Below are positions 29,001-44,000 of a DNA stretch of 64,000 bases, piece after piece (the stretch's first letter is position 1; each line of letters starts with the position of its first letter). Origin of the DNA: Bolinopsis microptera (taxonomy: Eukaryota > Ctenophora > Tentaculata > Lobata > Bolinopsidae); NCBI RefSeq assembly GCF_026151205.1, contig NC_087074.1:5828001-5892000 (forward strand). The letters run 5' to 3'. The position numbers and the translations under genes are program-made. The notes below the pieces were generated by a model, which made no database searches, was not told the origin of the DNA, and saw nothing but the letters and a program-made list of their open reading frames with translations.

Positions 29001-32000
29001 GAGTGGTAAAAAAAAACATTTAATTAGTATCTTCCAAGCACCAACTATGATTCCCCAAACGCCGGTGAATAACAGTCATGATTCTGAAGAGTGAATTCTT
29101 AAGTCTGACTTCAACTCTATATGAATAAATGTATAAATTCCAACCCCGCACTTAACAATAACCAGCATCTAACGAAGGTTAATTAATAATTGTTCCGCTC
29201 TTACCAATGACAAGGTGGTGCTAAAGGCAGCTAACTTAGCTCTACAATCTATACTTTTTACTTTTTGATAATATGATACGATAGAGTGGTAACATTTTTA
29301 GCCGAAAAAACATTCAAATAAAAAATATGAGCAGCTTCTTCACGACACCAATTTGACTCCACAAATACTGGTGAAAAACAAACACAACTTTTCAGAGTGA
29401 ATTCTATAGTCCGATTTCAACTCAATAAATGTATAAATTCCAACCCCTCACTGTCTTCTCTAACCATTCCCTTCCCCAGGCTGTGCTCGCTTCTATTTGA
29501 CAATGCAAATATAGAGGAGCTCTGTGATATGGCAGTAGAGGAGGTGCCCCAGATTCCGACCTACAAGTTACTACCACCCATGTACCAACTAGCTGCTCGA
29601 CTCGGAACTTCCGGGAACCTTAACGATCTCGTCATAAAGGTTGCTTGTTTTTTTCTTTTTCAAACGATTGTTTTTTTTAAAGAGCTTTTGGCGAATTTCG
29701 CCTGTTGGCAGTGTGACAGAAACATATTTATTTATTATACAATATACAGTTGACCAGTATGAGTTAATAACAAGATTGTTATTTGATTACTGCATTCCAC
29801 AGCTGATCACAAAAACAGCAAGGGAGCACCCCTTCCACGTGCTACCCATCTTGTTTGCTCTAAAGAACGCACAACTTGACTGTAAATACATCAAGGGCTC
29901 CAAGCATCTTTCTAACGATGTAAGTATACTCAAATTACATTATGTAATGGATCAATTATCATATCATTGACAAGTCCTTGGAGATCTCTGAGAGAAACCT
30001 ATCGAATTAAATACAATTTGCCGCATATTTCGCAAATTTTCAGGCTCGAACAGTCCAGTCCAAAGATATCTTGAAAACGCTGATGAAAGAATCTGCTCTA
30101 AAGAAAATCATTACTGACATGGAAAAATTGACTGACGCCTATGTGGAATGGGCTAATTACGACCTGAAAAAAGACCCTGCATACCAGATGGGTAAAAAGA
30201 AGTTATTTTCATAGTATATTATATATAGTTTTGGGCAGTATCCAACTCCAATAAGCCAGACACAGCTCATCATGGGTGAAATCACATCTTAATTCAACTT
30301 AAAGATTGGAGACTGATGATCAAGTGCTTATTAACAACCGTTTACATTCAGCGGCTCGAAGTTCGACTCTCAAAATACCATCAACTTTAAAGATAACAAA
30401 GATCAAGGATATTGAAAGTTTTCCACTTTTAACCCTCGAAATTCCGGTAACAAATATAATTCATTATTTTTCAAAATTTAACATTTATTCAATCTTTGTG
30501 CTCCAATAATCTCGGGTTATCAACACTAACTTACCAGCCCGAGTTCTTCGGGGAACCTAGCTCTGACACGTGAAATAATGTTTATAACACTGTTTATAAC
30601 ATGCTTATAACACTGTTTATAACATGCTTACAACACTGTTTATAACATGCTTATAACACTGTTTATAACATGCTTATAACACTGTTTATAACCTGCTTAT
30701 AACACTGTGTATAACATGCTTATAACACTGTTTATAACATGCTTATAACACTGTTTATAACACTGTTTATAACATGCTTATAACACTGTTTATAAAATGC
30801 TAATAACACTGTTTAAAACATGCTTATAACACTGTTTATAACATGCTTATAACGCTGTTTATAACACTGTTTATAACATGCTTATAACGCTGTTTATAAC
30901 ACTGTTTATAACACTGTTTATAACATGCTTATAACACTGTTTATAAAATGCTAATAACACTGTTTAAAACATGCTTATAACACTGTTTATAACATGCTTA
31001 TAACACTGTTTATAACTTGCTTATAACACTGTTTATAACTTGCTTATAACACTGTTTATAACATGCTTATAACACTGTTTATAACATGCTTATAACACTG
31101 TTTATAACATGCTTATAACACTGTTTATAACATGCTTATAACACTGTTTATAACATGCTTATAACACTGTTTATAACATGCTTATAACACTGTTTATAAC
31201 ATGCTTATAAAACTGTTTATAACATGCTTATAACACTGTTTATAACATGCTTATAACACATTGTGCAGGTGAGATGTGACGGTAACTACTCCTCCAACCT
31301 TCTTTCTGTGGTCGGATTTAACACAGAGTACCAGACCCCAGGAGGTGTTAACCTTCCCAAGGTGACCTTTGCTCTCTGCTCGGATGGTGTAATTCGGAAA
31401 CAGCTGGTTAAGGTACGATTACCATATATGGGCATAGGTCCATGTTACCATATATATGAACATAAATTCATATTTTTCGTTTTATGAGACAGATTTCAAG
31501 AAATTGAAAATCAGAAAATATTTGGAAAATTGTGCGATTCTTTAACAAACGCATCAAAATGAGAAGTCTTGGTAGGTTATAAACCTACAACATTGTCAAA
31601 TAAAATCCATATCTTTTACCGTACGGAGTTAAATAATGAAGTGAAATTATAACACTGATTTTTTAAATCTCCTCGAATAAAGCTTTAGACTATCGGGTTT
31701 CAACTTCTAGCATAAGGTATTATACTATTATATACATTTCAATAGCAGTTTTATTTAGTTTATTACATCCCATAGTCGCTGTACTGGCAGGAAATATAAG
31801 AGGGAGAAGGAAACGTTGTAGAGTAGGTAGGTGAGATAGTAGGAGCAGGTGTAACAACAGATGGACCAGGTGAGAAGGTGAGAGGAGCTGCAAGGTGAGC
31901 AGGTGTAACAATAGATGGACCAGGTGAGAATTTGAGAGGAGCTGCAAGGTGAGCAGGTGTAACAACAGATTGACCAGGTGAGAAGGTGAGAGGAGCTGCA

Positions 32001-35000
32001 AGGTGAGCAGGTGTAACAATAGATGGACCAGGTGAGAATTTGAGAGGAGCTGCAAGGTGAGCAGGTGTAACAACAGATGGACCAGGTGAGAAGGTGAGAG
32101 GAGCTGCAAGGTGAGACATGTAATGTTCTGGTTGGTCACTGGGGAAGAAACCGGGAAGTAATCTGGAACTAGGGAGAACAGGGTCAGCGAAATCCAGGGG
32201 CTTTACAAATGTGAGAGTCTTCACGAAAGGTAGAGGCTTAACAAAAATGGGTCTCTCGACGCTACTGTTTTGGGAGTAATTCGAAGCCTGGCTGCTTTCG
32301 TGAATAAAATGTGATTTCTCTTCAATGCCGTCCCGCTGATACGGTTTTTCACCGGTATGAGTCATCTGATGGTGAACTAGGTTTGATTTTTGGCTTGCAC
32401 TGTAGGAACATTCAGAGCATTTATACGGTTTTTCACCGGTATGAGTCCGCTGATGTCTAACCATGTCTGATTTTCGGCTTGCACTGTAGGAACATTCAGA
32501 GCATTTGAAAGGTTTTTCACTGGTATGGGTCCGCTGATGGCAAACCAAGTTTGATTTTTGGCTGGCACTGTAGGAACATTCAGAGCATTTATACGGTTTT
32601 TCACCGGTATGACGATTCCGATTATGTTGATCCAGGCCTGATCTTCGGCTTGAACTATAGGAACATTCAGAGCATTTGAAAGGTTTTATGCCGGTATGAA
32701 CGCTCTGGTGGCAAACTAAAGATGATATTCTGCAAGCACTGTAGGAACATTTAGAGCATTTGAACAGTTTTTCACCGTTATGAGTTTGCTGATGCGAAAC
32801 TAAATTTACTTTTTTGATTGCACTGTAGGAACATTCAGAGCATTTATACGGTTTTTCACCGGTATGAGTCATCTGATGGTTAACTAGGTTTGATTTATTG
32901 CTTGCACTGTAGGAACATTCAGAGCATTTATGCGGTTTTTCACCGGTATGAGTCCGATGATGTCTAACCAATTTAGATTTTTGGCTTGTACTGTAGGAAC
33001 ATTCAAAGCATTTGAAAGGTTTTGTGCCAGTATGAACGCTATGGTGGGAAACCAAAGATGATTTTCTGCAAGTACTGTAGGAACATTCAGAGCATTTGAA
33101 CAGTATTTCACCGGTATGAGTTTGCTGATGTGAAACTAAAGTTGTTTTTTTGCTTGCACTGTAGGGACATTCAGAGCGAATGTAAGCATTTTCACTGGCA
33201 TGAACCCATTGGTGTGGAACTAATGCTGATTCCTGATTGGGACAATACAACTGAGAAACACCATTCGAATACACTTCTGATTTGATTACAAAATTATTTT
33301 CCTCCTTCTTAATCTCTGTCTTGATCAATTCTGGTGGAAAACTTTCTTCTTCCATCTTCATCTCATCTTTAACGTATGGAACATTTTTCTGCTCCATTTC
33401 ACTAAAAAGTCAACGACCTTACAAAAGTTGCCTTTTAACAATCGTCACTAGAAAATAAAATTAATATAAGTTCGAGATATCTTCTCTCCAAAACTAAATT
33501 CCAGTGTTAATTTGGAGAGCTTTTCGCTTTGGTTACATTAAGAAAAAAACAAGTGTAAAAGTAGTAACCCAGCAAATAGAAAAATAAGCGAAGAAGGTTA
33601 ACAAATTGGATACAAGTTTGACTTAAGGTTAACAAGGTATTGCTGATAGTGTTGATATTAATAAGGCAGCTCATGTTACCAAGGTAACACGTGTTACCAG
33701 GATGATGTAATAACATAGTAACCGAGTGTAGCTATTAATAAGCTTTAATAGAACTAGCAGGAAACCGTATAACCCTAAAATGGTGTCAAGACTCAAAGAG
33801 ACTAAAATAATTATTACCTATTTAAGGGAGGGGGGTTCACCCTTTTTTTTTCGTGAAACTTGGTTTCGAGATAGCAGTTGACCAACAAACTAGGACCGGT
33901 GACCGAACTTTTGAGGGGGTCCCGGACCCCAACGGCCAAACGGTGCCGCGGGGTAGCCACGCCCATGTTTGGTTCAAATTAGGCCCAATTTAGCCAAATA
34001 CCCTGAAAATGCCCAAAAACCAGATTTCAGATGCTCTACTTGTAGTTAGTGGTCCCCTGAACTTGTATATGAATTTTCATCAAGATTGGACAAAAAATGA
34101 CTGAGTTATGAGCCAAAAACCATATGGCCATATTTGGGCATACGCGCCAAATTTGATCAATTTTGGCCCATAAATTGGTCAAATATCAATATTTTTGAAT
34201 AAAACTAAAAAACTAACTTTATATGGAAGGTAAGCCTATACTACACAATCTCTATGATTATCAGCTCAGTATCTACCTAACTGTGGATTCTGTGTTCAAA
34301 TAATTGCAAATAATGAACAAAATCGTCCATATCTCAGTTCGCGATATTTGCGAAACTGATTTCGCTCAAAACAATAGAACTCAATAGGTTTTCAATATTT
34401 TTACATGAAATTTTCAGAATCAACGTAGAATCGCATTTCGACCTTAAGTTTTGTATTGGAATTTTGAGTTAGGCCTTTTTAAAAATTTGGCGGCCAAATT
34501 CTGAAAAATGCCAGGCAAATTTTGTCTCCATAATGTGACAAATGAATCAATCAGTAACGTGTAATACTTATCGAATTTTTGAAATGTGATTATCGATTCA
34601 TTACCTTTCCTTTCAAAATGTCATTACAACTTGAACATGACATATGATTCAATTGTCACGCTTTAAAGAAAATTACATATTTGGTAGCTAGATTTATGTG
34701 ATTTTTGAATCATTTAAGCACCCAGATCAAAAATTATCGCTCAAAGACCTGCAATATGGTATAAGCTTAGACATGGATTCAAAAATCACATAATAATAAT
34801 CATAGAATGGATATAAATTGTCATATCGTGCACTTAATTTAAGGCTTACTAAAGTGTGACTTAATAGCGCCATATTTGGGCATACGCGCCAAATTTGATC
34901 AATTTTGGCCCATAAATTGGTCAAATATCAATATTTTTGAATAAAACTAAAAAACTAACTTTATATGGGAGGTAAGCCTATACTACACAATCTCTATGAT

Positions 35001-38000
35001 TATCAGCTCAGTATCTACCTAACTGTGGATTCTGTGTTCAAATAATTGCAAAAAATGAACAAAATCGTCCATATCTCAGTTCGCGATATTTGCGAAACTG
35101 ATTTCGCTCAATAGGTTTTCAATATTTTTACATGAAATTTTCAGAATCAACGTAGAATCGCATTTCGACCTTAAGTTTTGTATTGGAATTTTGAGTTAGG
35201 CCTTTTAAAAAATTTGGCGGCCAAATTCTGAAAAATGCCAGGCAAATTTTGTCTCCATAATGTGACAAATAAATCAATCAGTAACGTATAATACTTATTG
35301 AATTTTTGAAATGTGATTATCGATTCATTACCTTTCCTTTCAAAATGTCATTACAACTTGAACATTTCATATGATTCAATTGTCACGCTTTAAAGAAAAT
35401 TACATATTTGGTAGCTAGATTTATGTGATTTTTGAATCATTTAAGCACCCAGATCAAAAATTATCGCTCAAAGACCTTCAATATGGTATAAGCTTAGACA
35501 TGGATTCAAAAATCACATAATAATAATCATAGAATGGATATGAATTGTCATATTGTGCACTTAATTTAAGGCTTACTATAGTGTGACTTAATAGCGCACC
35601 TTTAACGAAAATGTGACTTTTGAATCATATTAACTGGTTTTAATACTATTTAATACTATTTTGTACCTTAAAAAATGATAGAAAGCCAATAAAAACGTTA
35701 GATGATTCAATAATCACTGCTCAAAATAGGCTCATTTCCAACGTTTAAGTTGTGATTTTTGACTCATTTTGGCACCAATAACAATTTCAGATAAGACATT
35801 CCATTCCTTACATGCATTATAGTCACCATATCAATTTTGGCTTCTTTGTGAATAGTACTTTTCAGATTATCTAGTGTTGATTCATCTTGCATTTCTAATT
35901 GTGTGACTTTTGACTCATTGGCACACTAATAACGATAACTCCTGTGATATAAGCACTAGAGACTCCGTGATTTCAGGATCATGAAATTTAATCGAATTTC
36001 TAAAGGTATAGATAGATATATCAACCAACAAAGTGCAATGACTATTTTTAAAACGCATTTTAAAAAATCAATCTCTAGTGCCACCTTTTTTTGAACGTGT
36101 CCATATACAAGTTCAGGGGACCACTAACCATAGGTGCAGATTTCGTTTTGAGGTGAACTTTTAAGTTCCCGAGAAATCTTCTTAAGTTTGCTTTTTTTCT
36201 TCTCCTCGGGCACATTCGTAACCTACGGGCCAGGTAAACCTAAACTACATATTGATCGTTATGTACGTCGGTATCTGTTGAGGAGCCAAATCATCTGAAA
36301 AGCCCTAAACCTATATTTTGCTCAGGCACGTAGCCAGGATTTTTCTTTGGGGGGGCTGTCGGCGAGCGAAGCTGCAAGCTGTGGCAGGGGTCTGGGGGGG
36401 TCCAGGGCGGACCCCATTAGCGGGGGCTAGGGGGGCGCAGCCCCCCGGAAAAAATTTGCGAAATAGGGTGTTTTAGGCTAAATTGAAAGTTTAATGAATT
36501 TACAAAAATGTATGGTTTGGCATAATCATTGCCTACAATCCTGACCTGAGTAATTTCCCCCTTTGAGACTTTATTTGGGTTGAAAATTGAGTTTATCGAG
36601 AGGAAGTGAAAAAACTCTGGTTCAAATTTGGATTTTTTTAATTTTTTTTTTGAGGTCAATTTTTTGCGCAGAAAGCGCTCGATTTTAGGGGAAAAATGTA
36701 AGTTTGCTTTTAATTTTTAAGATCCTGTCGGCACCTGAAATCGACGAAATCTGCAGGGGTGCCACTAACTACAAGTAGAGCATCTGAAATCTGGTTTTTG
36801 GGCATGTTCAGGGTATTTGGCTAAATTGGGCCTAATTTGAACCAAATATGGGCGTGGCCACCCCGCAGGCACCGTTTGGCGGTTGGGGTCCGGGACCCCC
36901 TCAAACGTTCGGTCACCGGTCCTAGTGTGTTGGTCAACTGCTATCTCGAAACCAAGTTTCACAAAAAAATCAGGGTGAACCCCTCCCCCCCCCCCCCCCC
37001 CCCCCCCCCCTTAATTCGCGTTTTTGACACCACTTAGGGGTCCAAATGTTTTGGCTCTAAAATTCCTATTTCATGCTGATCTGGAGGCCATTAAAGCATT
37101 TGACCCAGTCAAAAAACTTTCAGTTGTATTATGTATATCTTTTACGGTTTTTGCGGAAAGTCGCGGTAAAGTTGATGCCGTGGTGTCAGTAAAATAGTAC
37201 GGATAAACACATATATATATATTATATATATCGTCTCGCTTTATATATAGTAAGATAGACGGAAAACTTGATAGATAATTTACGGAAAGATTTCAACATC
37301 CAGTTCTCCGCGACACTCCGACATGGCCAAAAGGCAGTTATCCCCACTCTGAAGAAATCTAGCAGTCAGCGCAACCAAACGCTCTATAACAATTTGTTTG
37401 CAGTTATCGGACCTCGATTGTGAAACATAATCCCACCAAACATGCATACTATCGAAGACCCCTGCACTTTAAAGAAACTAGCAGGAACCCGTATAATATA
37501 ACACCACTTGGGGGTCCAAATTTTCGGCTCTAAAATCATTATTCCTTGGCCTATTTTTTATTTTTTCATGCTGATTTGAAGGCCATTAAAGCATTTGACC
37601 CAGCCAACAAAAGTTCCAGTTGTATATCTTTTACGGTTTATGCGGAAAGTCGCGTTAAAGTTGATGCCGTGGTGTCAGTAAAATGGCACAGATATTATAT
37701 ATATATCGTCTCGCTTTATATATAGTAAGATGCTTACGACGTTTGTGAAATCATTCCTGGATGAGCCTCCAGTGGCAGGATACAGCTGTAACCTAATTGT
37801 CAAGGTAACAACCATTCCAACTGCTCTGTACTGAACAAAAAGCAACGTATTATAACACATATAACACCGGCACGCACAGGGATTATATTTCAATTCGAGC
37901 GACCACGTACTATAAACTTATAAAGCATAAGTTCATTATTAATCCATTTCTTTGATAAATGTAATCCGCATATTTTCATAATCTAATATCCTAGCAAGGT

Positions 38001-41000
38001 TGTCTCCTAAACTCTTGAGTGATGTTCCAAATCTCTTCCTAGATCGAAAAACACATACCTTCGCTGTGACGCAAGGCAAATTTCCGTCGTTTCATAATTA
38101 TTGGGGGAAGACTGTGTACAACAGAAATCAGGATACCTTGCGTCCATATGATGATAGCACTTTAGCACAGCTGCTGTGTCCAGCTTTATACGCATTTCTC
38201 CATGGGCCTGTATATTAAGCAACCTGCCTCTGAGTTCTGTGTAGTGTTACTGTTATCAGGGAAAGTAATTTTCTCATACCATTCAATAGACAGAGTGGCC
38301 TCAAACTCTTGAGTGGTCCTTAAGGTTTTACTGGCTTTTGAAGAAGAGTCAGAAAGCCTTTTAATGGAGGTATGTAATATGGGGTCGTTCGCATATTACG
38401 TAATCACTTTTTGGACAATTTATACCCCTTCTGTTATCAGCTTTACACAATATATCTATTGTATCAAAATTATTTTTTTTAATTGGTCGGCGTCGACAGT
38501 AAGCCTTCCTTACGGTGGCTTTCGCAACGCGTCCCCATTTTCCCAACTACTGCTGCTGCAGAGAGAGACTCACAAATTATATACCATAAATATATTAAAC
38601 ATAGATATTGACAACAGACTCCGAGAATCTTGAAGTTCTGTTACCACCGCCCCTGGTGCGAGCCCGGACGACGGAGAGACAGGGACTTCCAGGGGAGTTC
38701 ATGGCTTGCTACGTGCAACTCTTAGGAGTATGCAATGTTCCTGTAACGTCACTGTAGACCGCTCCTCTATCGTTTTTTTAGTGGCCAATCCACAACCAAA
38801 TCCTGGAGTTACACGAGACATGGAAGCCTGTGAGCGTGTCAAATCCTGGGGTTACACGAGACATAGTAGCCTGTGAGCGTGTAGACCGCTCCTCTATCGT
38901 TGTTTTGAGTGTCCGATCCAAAACCAAATCCTAGGGTACACGAGTCTTTGTAAGATAACCTTCATATACATGATACAATATCTGATGTCATCCTATACTC
39001 CTAACCAGGGTAACGATGATATGAGACAGGACGCAGTGATGGAGCAAGTATTTAATGTATACTCCTAACCAGGGTAACGATGATATGAGACAGGACGCAG
39101 TGATGGAGCAAGTATTTAATGTATACTCCTCACCAGGGTAACGATGATATGAGACAGGATGGAGTGATGGAGCAAGTATTTAATGTATACTCCTCACCAG
39201 GGTAACGATGATATGAGACAGGACGCAGTGATGGAGCAGGTATTTAATGTATACTCCTCACCAGGGTAACGATGATATGAGACAGGACGCAGTGATGGAG
39301 CAAGTATTTAATGTATACTCCTCACCAGGGTAACTATGATATGAGACAGGACGCAGTGATGGAGCAAGTATTTAATGTATACTCCTCACCAGGGTAACGA
39401 TGATATGAGACAGGACGCAGTGATGGAGCAAGTATTTAATGTATACTCCTCACCAGGGTAACGATGATATGAGACAGGACGCAGTGATGGAGCAAGTATT
39501 TAATGTATACTCCTCACCAGGGTAACGATGATATGAGACAGGACGCAGTGATGGAGCAAGTATTAAATCTTTTAATGTATACTCCTCACCAGGGTAACGA
39601 TGATATGAGACAGGACGCAGTGATGAAGCAAGTAGTTAATGTATACTCCTCACCAGGAAAACGATGATATGAGACAGGACGCAGTGATGGAGCAAGTACT
39701 TAATCTTTTAATGTATGGACACGTTCATTTGAGTTTGAGGATATTGGTAAATATAAGTGACCCTATTAAAAGGCACAGTGTAGTTGACTTTGTCACACTA
39801 TGAAATTACTTAAACCCTTGATGGTTAGGATAATCGTCTCATCCTCTAGGCTAACTTTGTCACCTAACGATATCTTAATCAGGTGATAAGATATCGCTTA
39901 AATACGGCCGGCACGGAAATGGTTACATTGTCACACTATAAACATGTGACGGAGTAAATATGGACCCCTTGCTGCCGTTTTTGACCAAATTTTTGAGTGT
40001 CCAGTTGATTGGATGGGTACATATGACCATTACCTACATATTTGACGACTTTTTTTCGTTAGATGGTGCATTCAGGTTTACTTTGTCACACATTAAAGAA
40101 AATATGTGATGAATGTTTAGGGCACCCTGATAAGCAATGCTGAGTAGTGTAAGTTTATTTGATGGCCTGGAAGTGCTGGGAATTGTTATTATATCATATA
40201 GTCGTAAGGAATTAAAACACAGAAGGCACAACCAAGCTTACTTTGTCACATAATCTTGATAATATCTGAACATGTGTGAAATTGAACAAATAATGATATA
40301 CCAGCTTAAACCCCTTATATTATACGTACTATGGATCAAACAACACTGCTAGTACCATGCACCAGTCACATAAATCATTATCAGGTGGTAATATGTTAAC
40401 AGTGTCACAATTAAACTACCGCTACATGGTCAAAAATAGGGTATTTTTGTCACAAAAAATTATTATAACTCTGTTAGCTCCTTGCTGGCAAAATAACTAG
40501 TTTATCGAAATTTTTTTGATGATAAAGTTACATAATATTCTAATAGAGGTATAGTTCTTCAAAATAGGGGCAAGACATGTTTACTTTGTCACATCAGTTA
40601 TTATAAGAGTTAGGTAATCGTCATCAGATTAAAAGATATTTTTCGTAGTTTGGATCGATTAATACTTAAATATACCTGTAATAAATCCTATGCCAATTTT
40701 AACACACTATCTTGACTTGATACTGTTGGGGCAGGGAAAGTTAATTTTGTCACATTTTCAATGTCTTTGACAAATTAATCTAAATTTTAAAAATTGAGTT
40801 CTTATGTTCTGGACAATATTCTTCCAATCATTTCTGAAAGAATGTTGAATTCTAATAGAGTTATAGATCTTCAAAATAGGGGCAAGACATGTTTACTTTG
40901 ACACATCAGTTATTATAAGAGTTATTATAAGAGACTATTTCATTCTATAATCATTGTTTTTAATCTATTTACGATTTCGTATAATTTTTGTGACAATGTA

Positions 41001-44000
41001 AACATCAACTGATCTTAACTTGCATCAACTACATTGTCATCATATAAAATTTTCCCGCCTTTCAAACCAAAATCAGATATAAATTATTCGCCAAAAATTT
41101 TAAATTTCATATATTGTGACAGAATTAACCTCATTTCCCAATAACCAAGTGCCTGTATTAGCTAACTATTCAAAATAACATATTTTAGGGCTATGCTTGG
41201 TAGAGCAACCATAAAATAATGAGTTGAAAGGGTTTTTAGGACACCTCACAGTAGAATAGAGGTATGGTATCATGAGTGTGACAAAGTTATCCAAATATTA
41301 CCTTGTAACCGTTCGATCCGTGCCCATTAACCAATGTTGTATCATAATTGTTAGATTGACCTAATTTACTATATTTCAGACCAAGGCATGATAATTAGAC
41401 AACTGCAGTTAACTAAGTCACACAAAATGTGACATTTGAAACATTATAGTGCCTAACAACAATAGATTTTCTTTCTGAGCGGTGCATATGGGAGTATGGG
41501 TTACGTGGCTAATGTTCAGAACTTCTGAACGTGCTAGGTTAATAGATGTCAAAATTAAGCCACTATCGTCAAAAACGCTATTATTTTTGTTTACCAATAT
41601 CCTCAAACTCAAATGAACGTGTCCGTATACTCCTCACCAGGGTAACGATGATATGAGACAGGACGCAGTGATGGAGCAAGTATTTAGTGTATACTCCTCA
41701 CCAGGGTAATGATGATATGAGACAGGACGCAGTGATGGAGCACGTATTTAATGTATACTCCTCACCAGGGTAACGATGATATGAGACAGGACGCAGTGAT
41801 GGAGCAGGTATTTAATGTATACTCCTCACCAGGGTAACGATGATATGAGACAGGACGCAGTGATGGAGCAAGTATTTAATGTATACTCCTAACCAGGGTA
41901 ACGATGATATGAGACAGGACGCAGTGATGGAGCAAGTATTTAATGTATACTCCTCACCAGGGTAACGATGATATGAGACAGGACGCAGTGATGGAGCAAG
42001 TATTTAATGTATACTCCTCACCAGGGTAACGATGATATGAGACAGGACGCAGTGATGGAGCAAGTATTTAATGTATACTCCTAACCAGGGTAACGATGAT
42101 ATGAGACAGGACGCAGTGATGGAGCAAGTATTTAATGTATACTCCTAACCAGGGTAACGATGATATGAGACAGGACGCAGTGATGGAGCAAGTATTTAAT
42201 GTATACTCCTTACCAGGGTAACGATGATATGAGACAGGACGCAGTGATGGAGCAAGTATTTAATGTATACTCCTCACCAGGGTAACGATAATATGAGACA
42301 GGATGCAGTGATGGAGCAAGTATTTAATGTATACTCCTAACCAGGGTAACGATGATATGAGACAGGACGCAGTGATGGAGCAAGTATTTAATGTATACTC
42401 CTCACCAGGGTAACGATGATATGAGACAGGACGCAGTGATGGAGCAAGTATTTAATGTATACTCCTCACCAGGGTAACGATGATATGAGACAGGACGCAG
42501 TGATGGAGCAAGTATTTAATGTATACTCCTCACCAGGGTAACGATAATATGAGACAGGATGCAGTGATGGAGCAAGTATTTAATGTATACTCCTAACCAG
42601 GGTAACGATGATATGAGACAGGGCGCAGTGATGGAGCAAGTATTTAATGTATACTCCTCACCAGGGTAACGATGATATGAGACAGGACGCAGTGATGGAG
42701 CAAGTATTTAATGTATACTCCTCACCAGGGTAACGATGATATGAGACAGGACGCAGTGATGGAGCAAGTATTTAATGTATACTCCTCACCAGGGTAACGA
42801 TGATATGAGACAGGACGCAGTGATGGAGCAAGTATTTAATGTATACTCCTCACCAGGGTAACGATGATATGAGACAGGACGCAGTGATGGAGCAAGTATT
42901 TAATGTATACTCCTCACCAGGGTAACGATGATATGAGACAGGACGCAGTGATGGAGCACGTATTTAATGTATACTCCTAACCAGGGTAACGATGATATGA
43001 GACAGGACGCAGTGATGGAGCAAGTATTTAATGTATACTCCTCACCAGGGTAACGATGATATGAGACAGGACGCAGTGATGGAGCAAGTATTTAATGTAT
43101 ACTCCTCACCAGGGTAACGATGATATGAGACAGGACGCAGTGATGGAGCAAGTATTTAATGTATCTACTCCTAACCAGGGTAACGATGATATGAGACAGG
43201 ACGCAGTGATGGAGCAGGTATTTAATGTATACTCCTCACCAGGGTAACGATGATATGAGACAGGACGCAGTGATGGAGCAAGTATTTAATGTATACTCCT
43301 AACCAGGGTAACGATGATATGAGACAGGACGCAGTGATGGAGCAAGTATTTAATGTATACTCCTCACCAGGGTAACGATGATATGAGACAGGACGCAGTG
43401 ATGGAGCAAGTATTTAATGTATACTCCTCACCAGGGTAACGATGATATGAGACAGGACGCAGTGATGGAGCAAGTATTTAATGTATACTCCTAACCAGGG
43501 TAACGATGATATGAGACAGGACGCAGTGATGGAGCAAGTATTTAATGTATACTCCTAACCAGGGTAACGATGATATGAGACAGGACGCAGTGATGGAGCA
43601 AGTATTTAATGTATACTCCTTACCAGGGTAACGATGATATGAGACAGGACGCAGTGATGGAGCAAGTATTTAATGTATACTCCTCACCAGGGTAACGATA
43701 ATATGAGACAGGATGCAGTGATAGAGCAAGTATTTAATGTATACTCCTAACCAGGGTAACGATGATATGAGACAGGACGCAGTGATGGAGCAAGTATTTA
43801 ATGTATACTCCTCACCAGGGTAACGATGATATGAGACAGGACGCAGTGATGGAGCAAGTATTTAATGTATACTCCTCACCAGGGTAACGATGATATGAGA
43901 CAGGACGCAGTGATGGAGCAAGTATTTAATGTATACTCCTCACCAGGGTAACGATAATATGAGACAGGATGCAGTGATGGAGCAAGTATTTAATGTATAC

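Noticed and set aside
34727-34924. 65-residue minus frame in the TTAA element
   Set aside because: Lies in the duplicated non-coding core and is not preserved in the second copy.
37675-38633. Several frames of 61-106 residues
   Set aside because: No domain, membrane or signal features, and overlapping on both strands.
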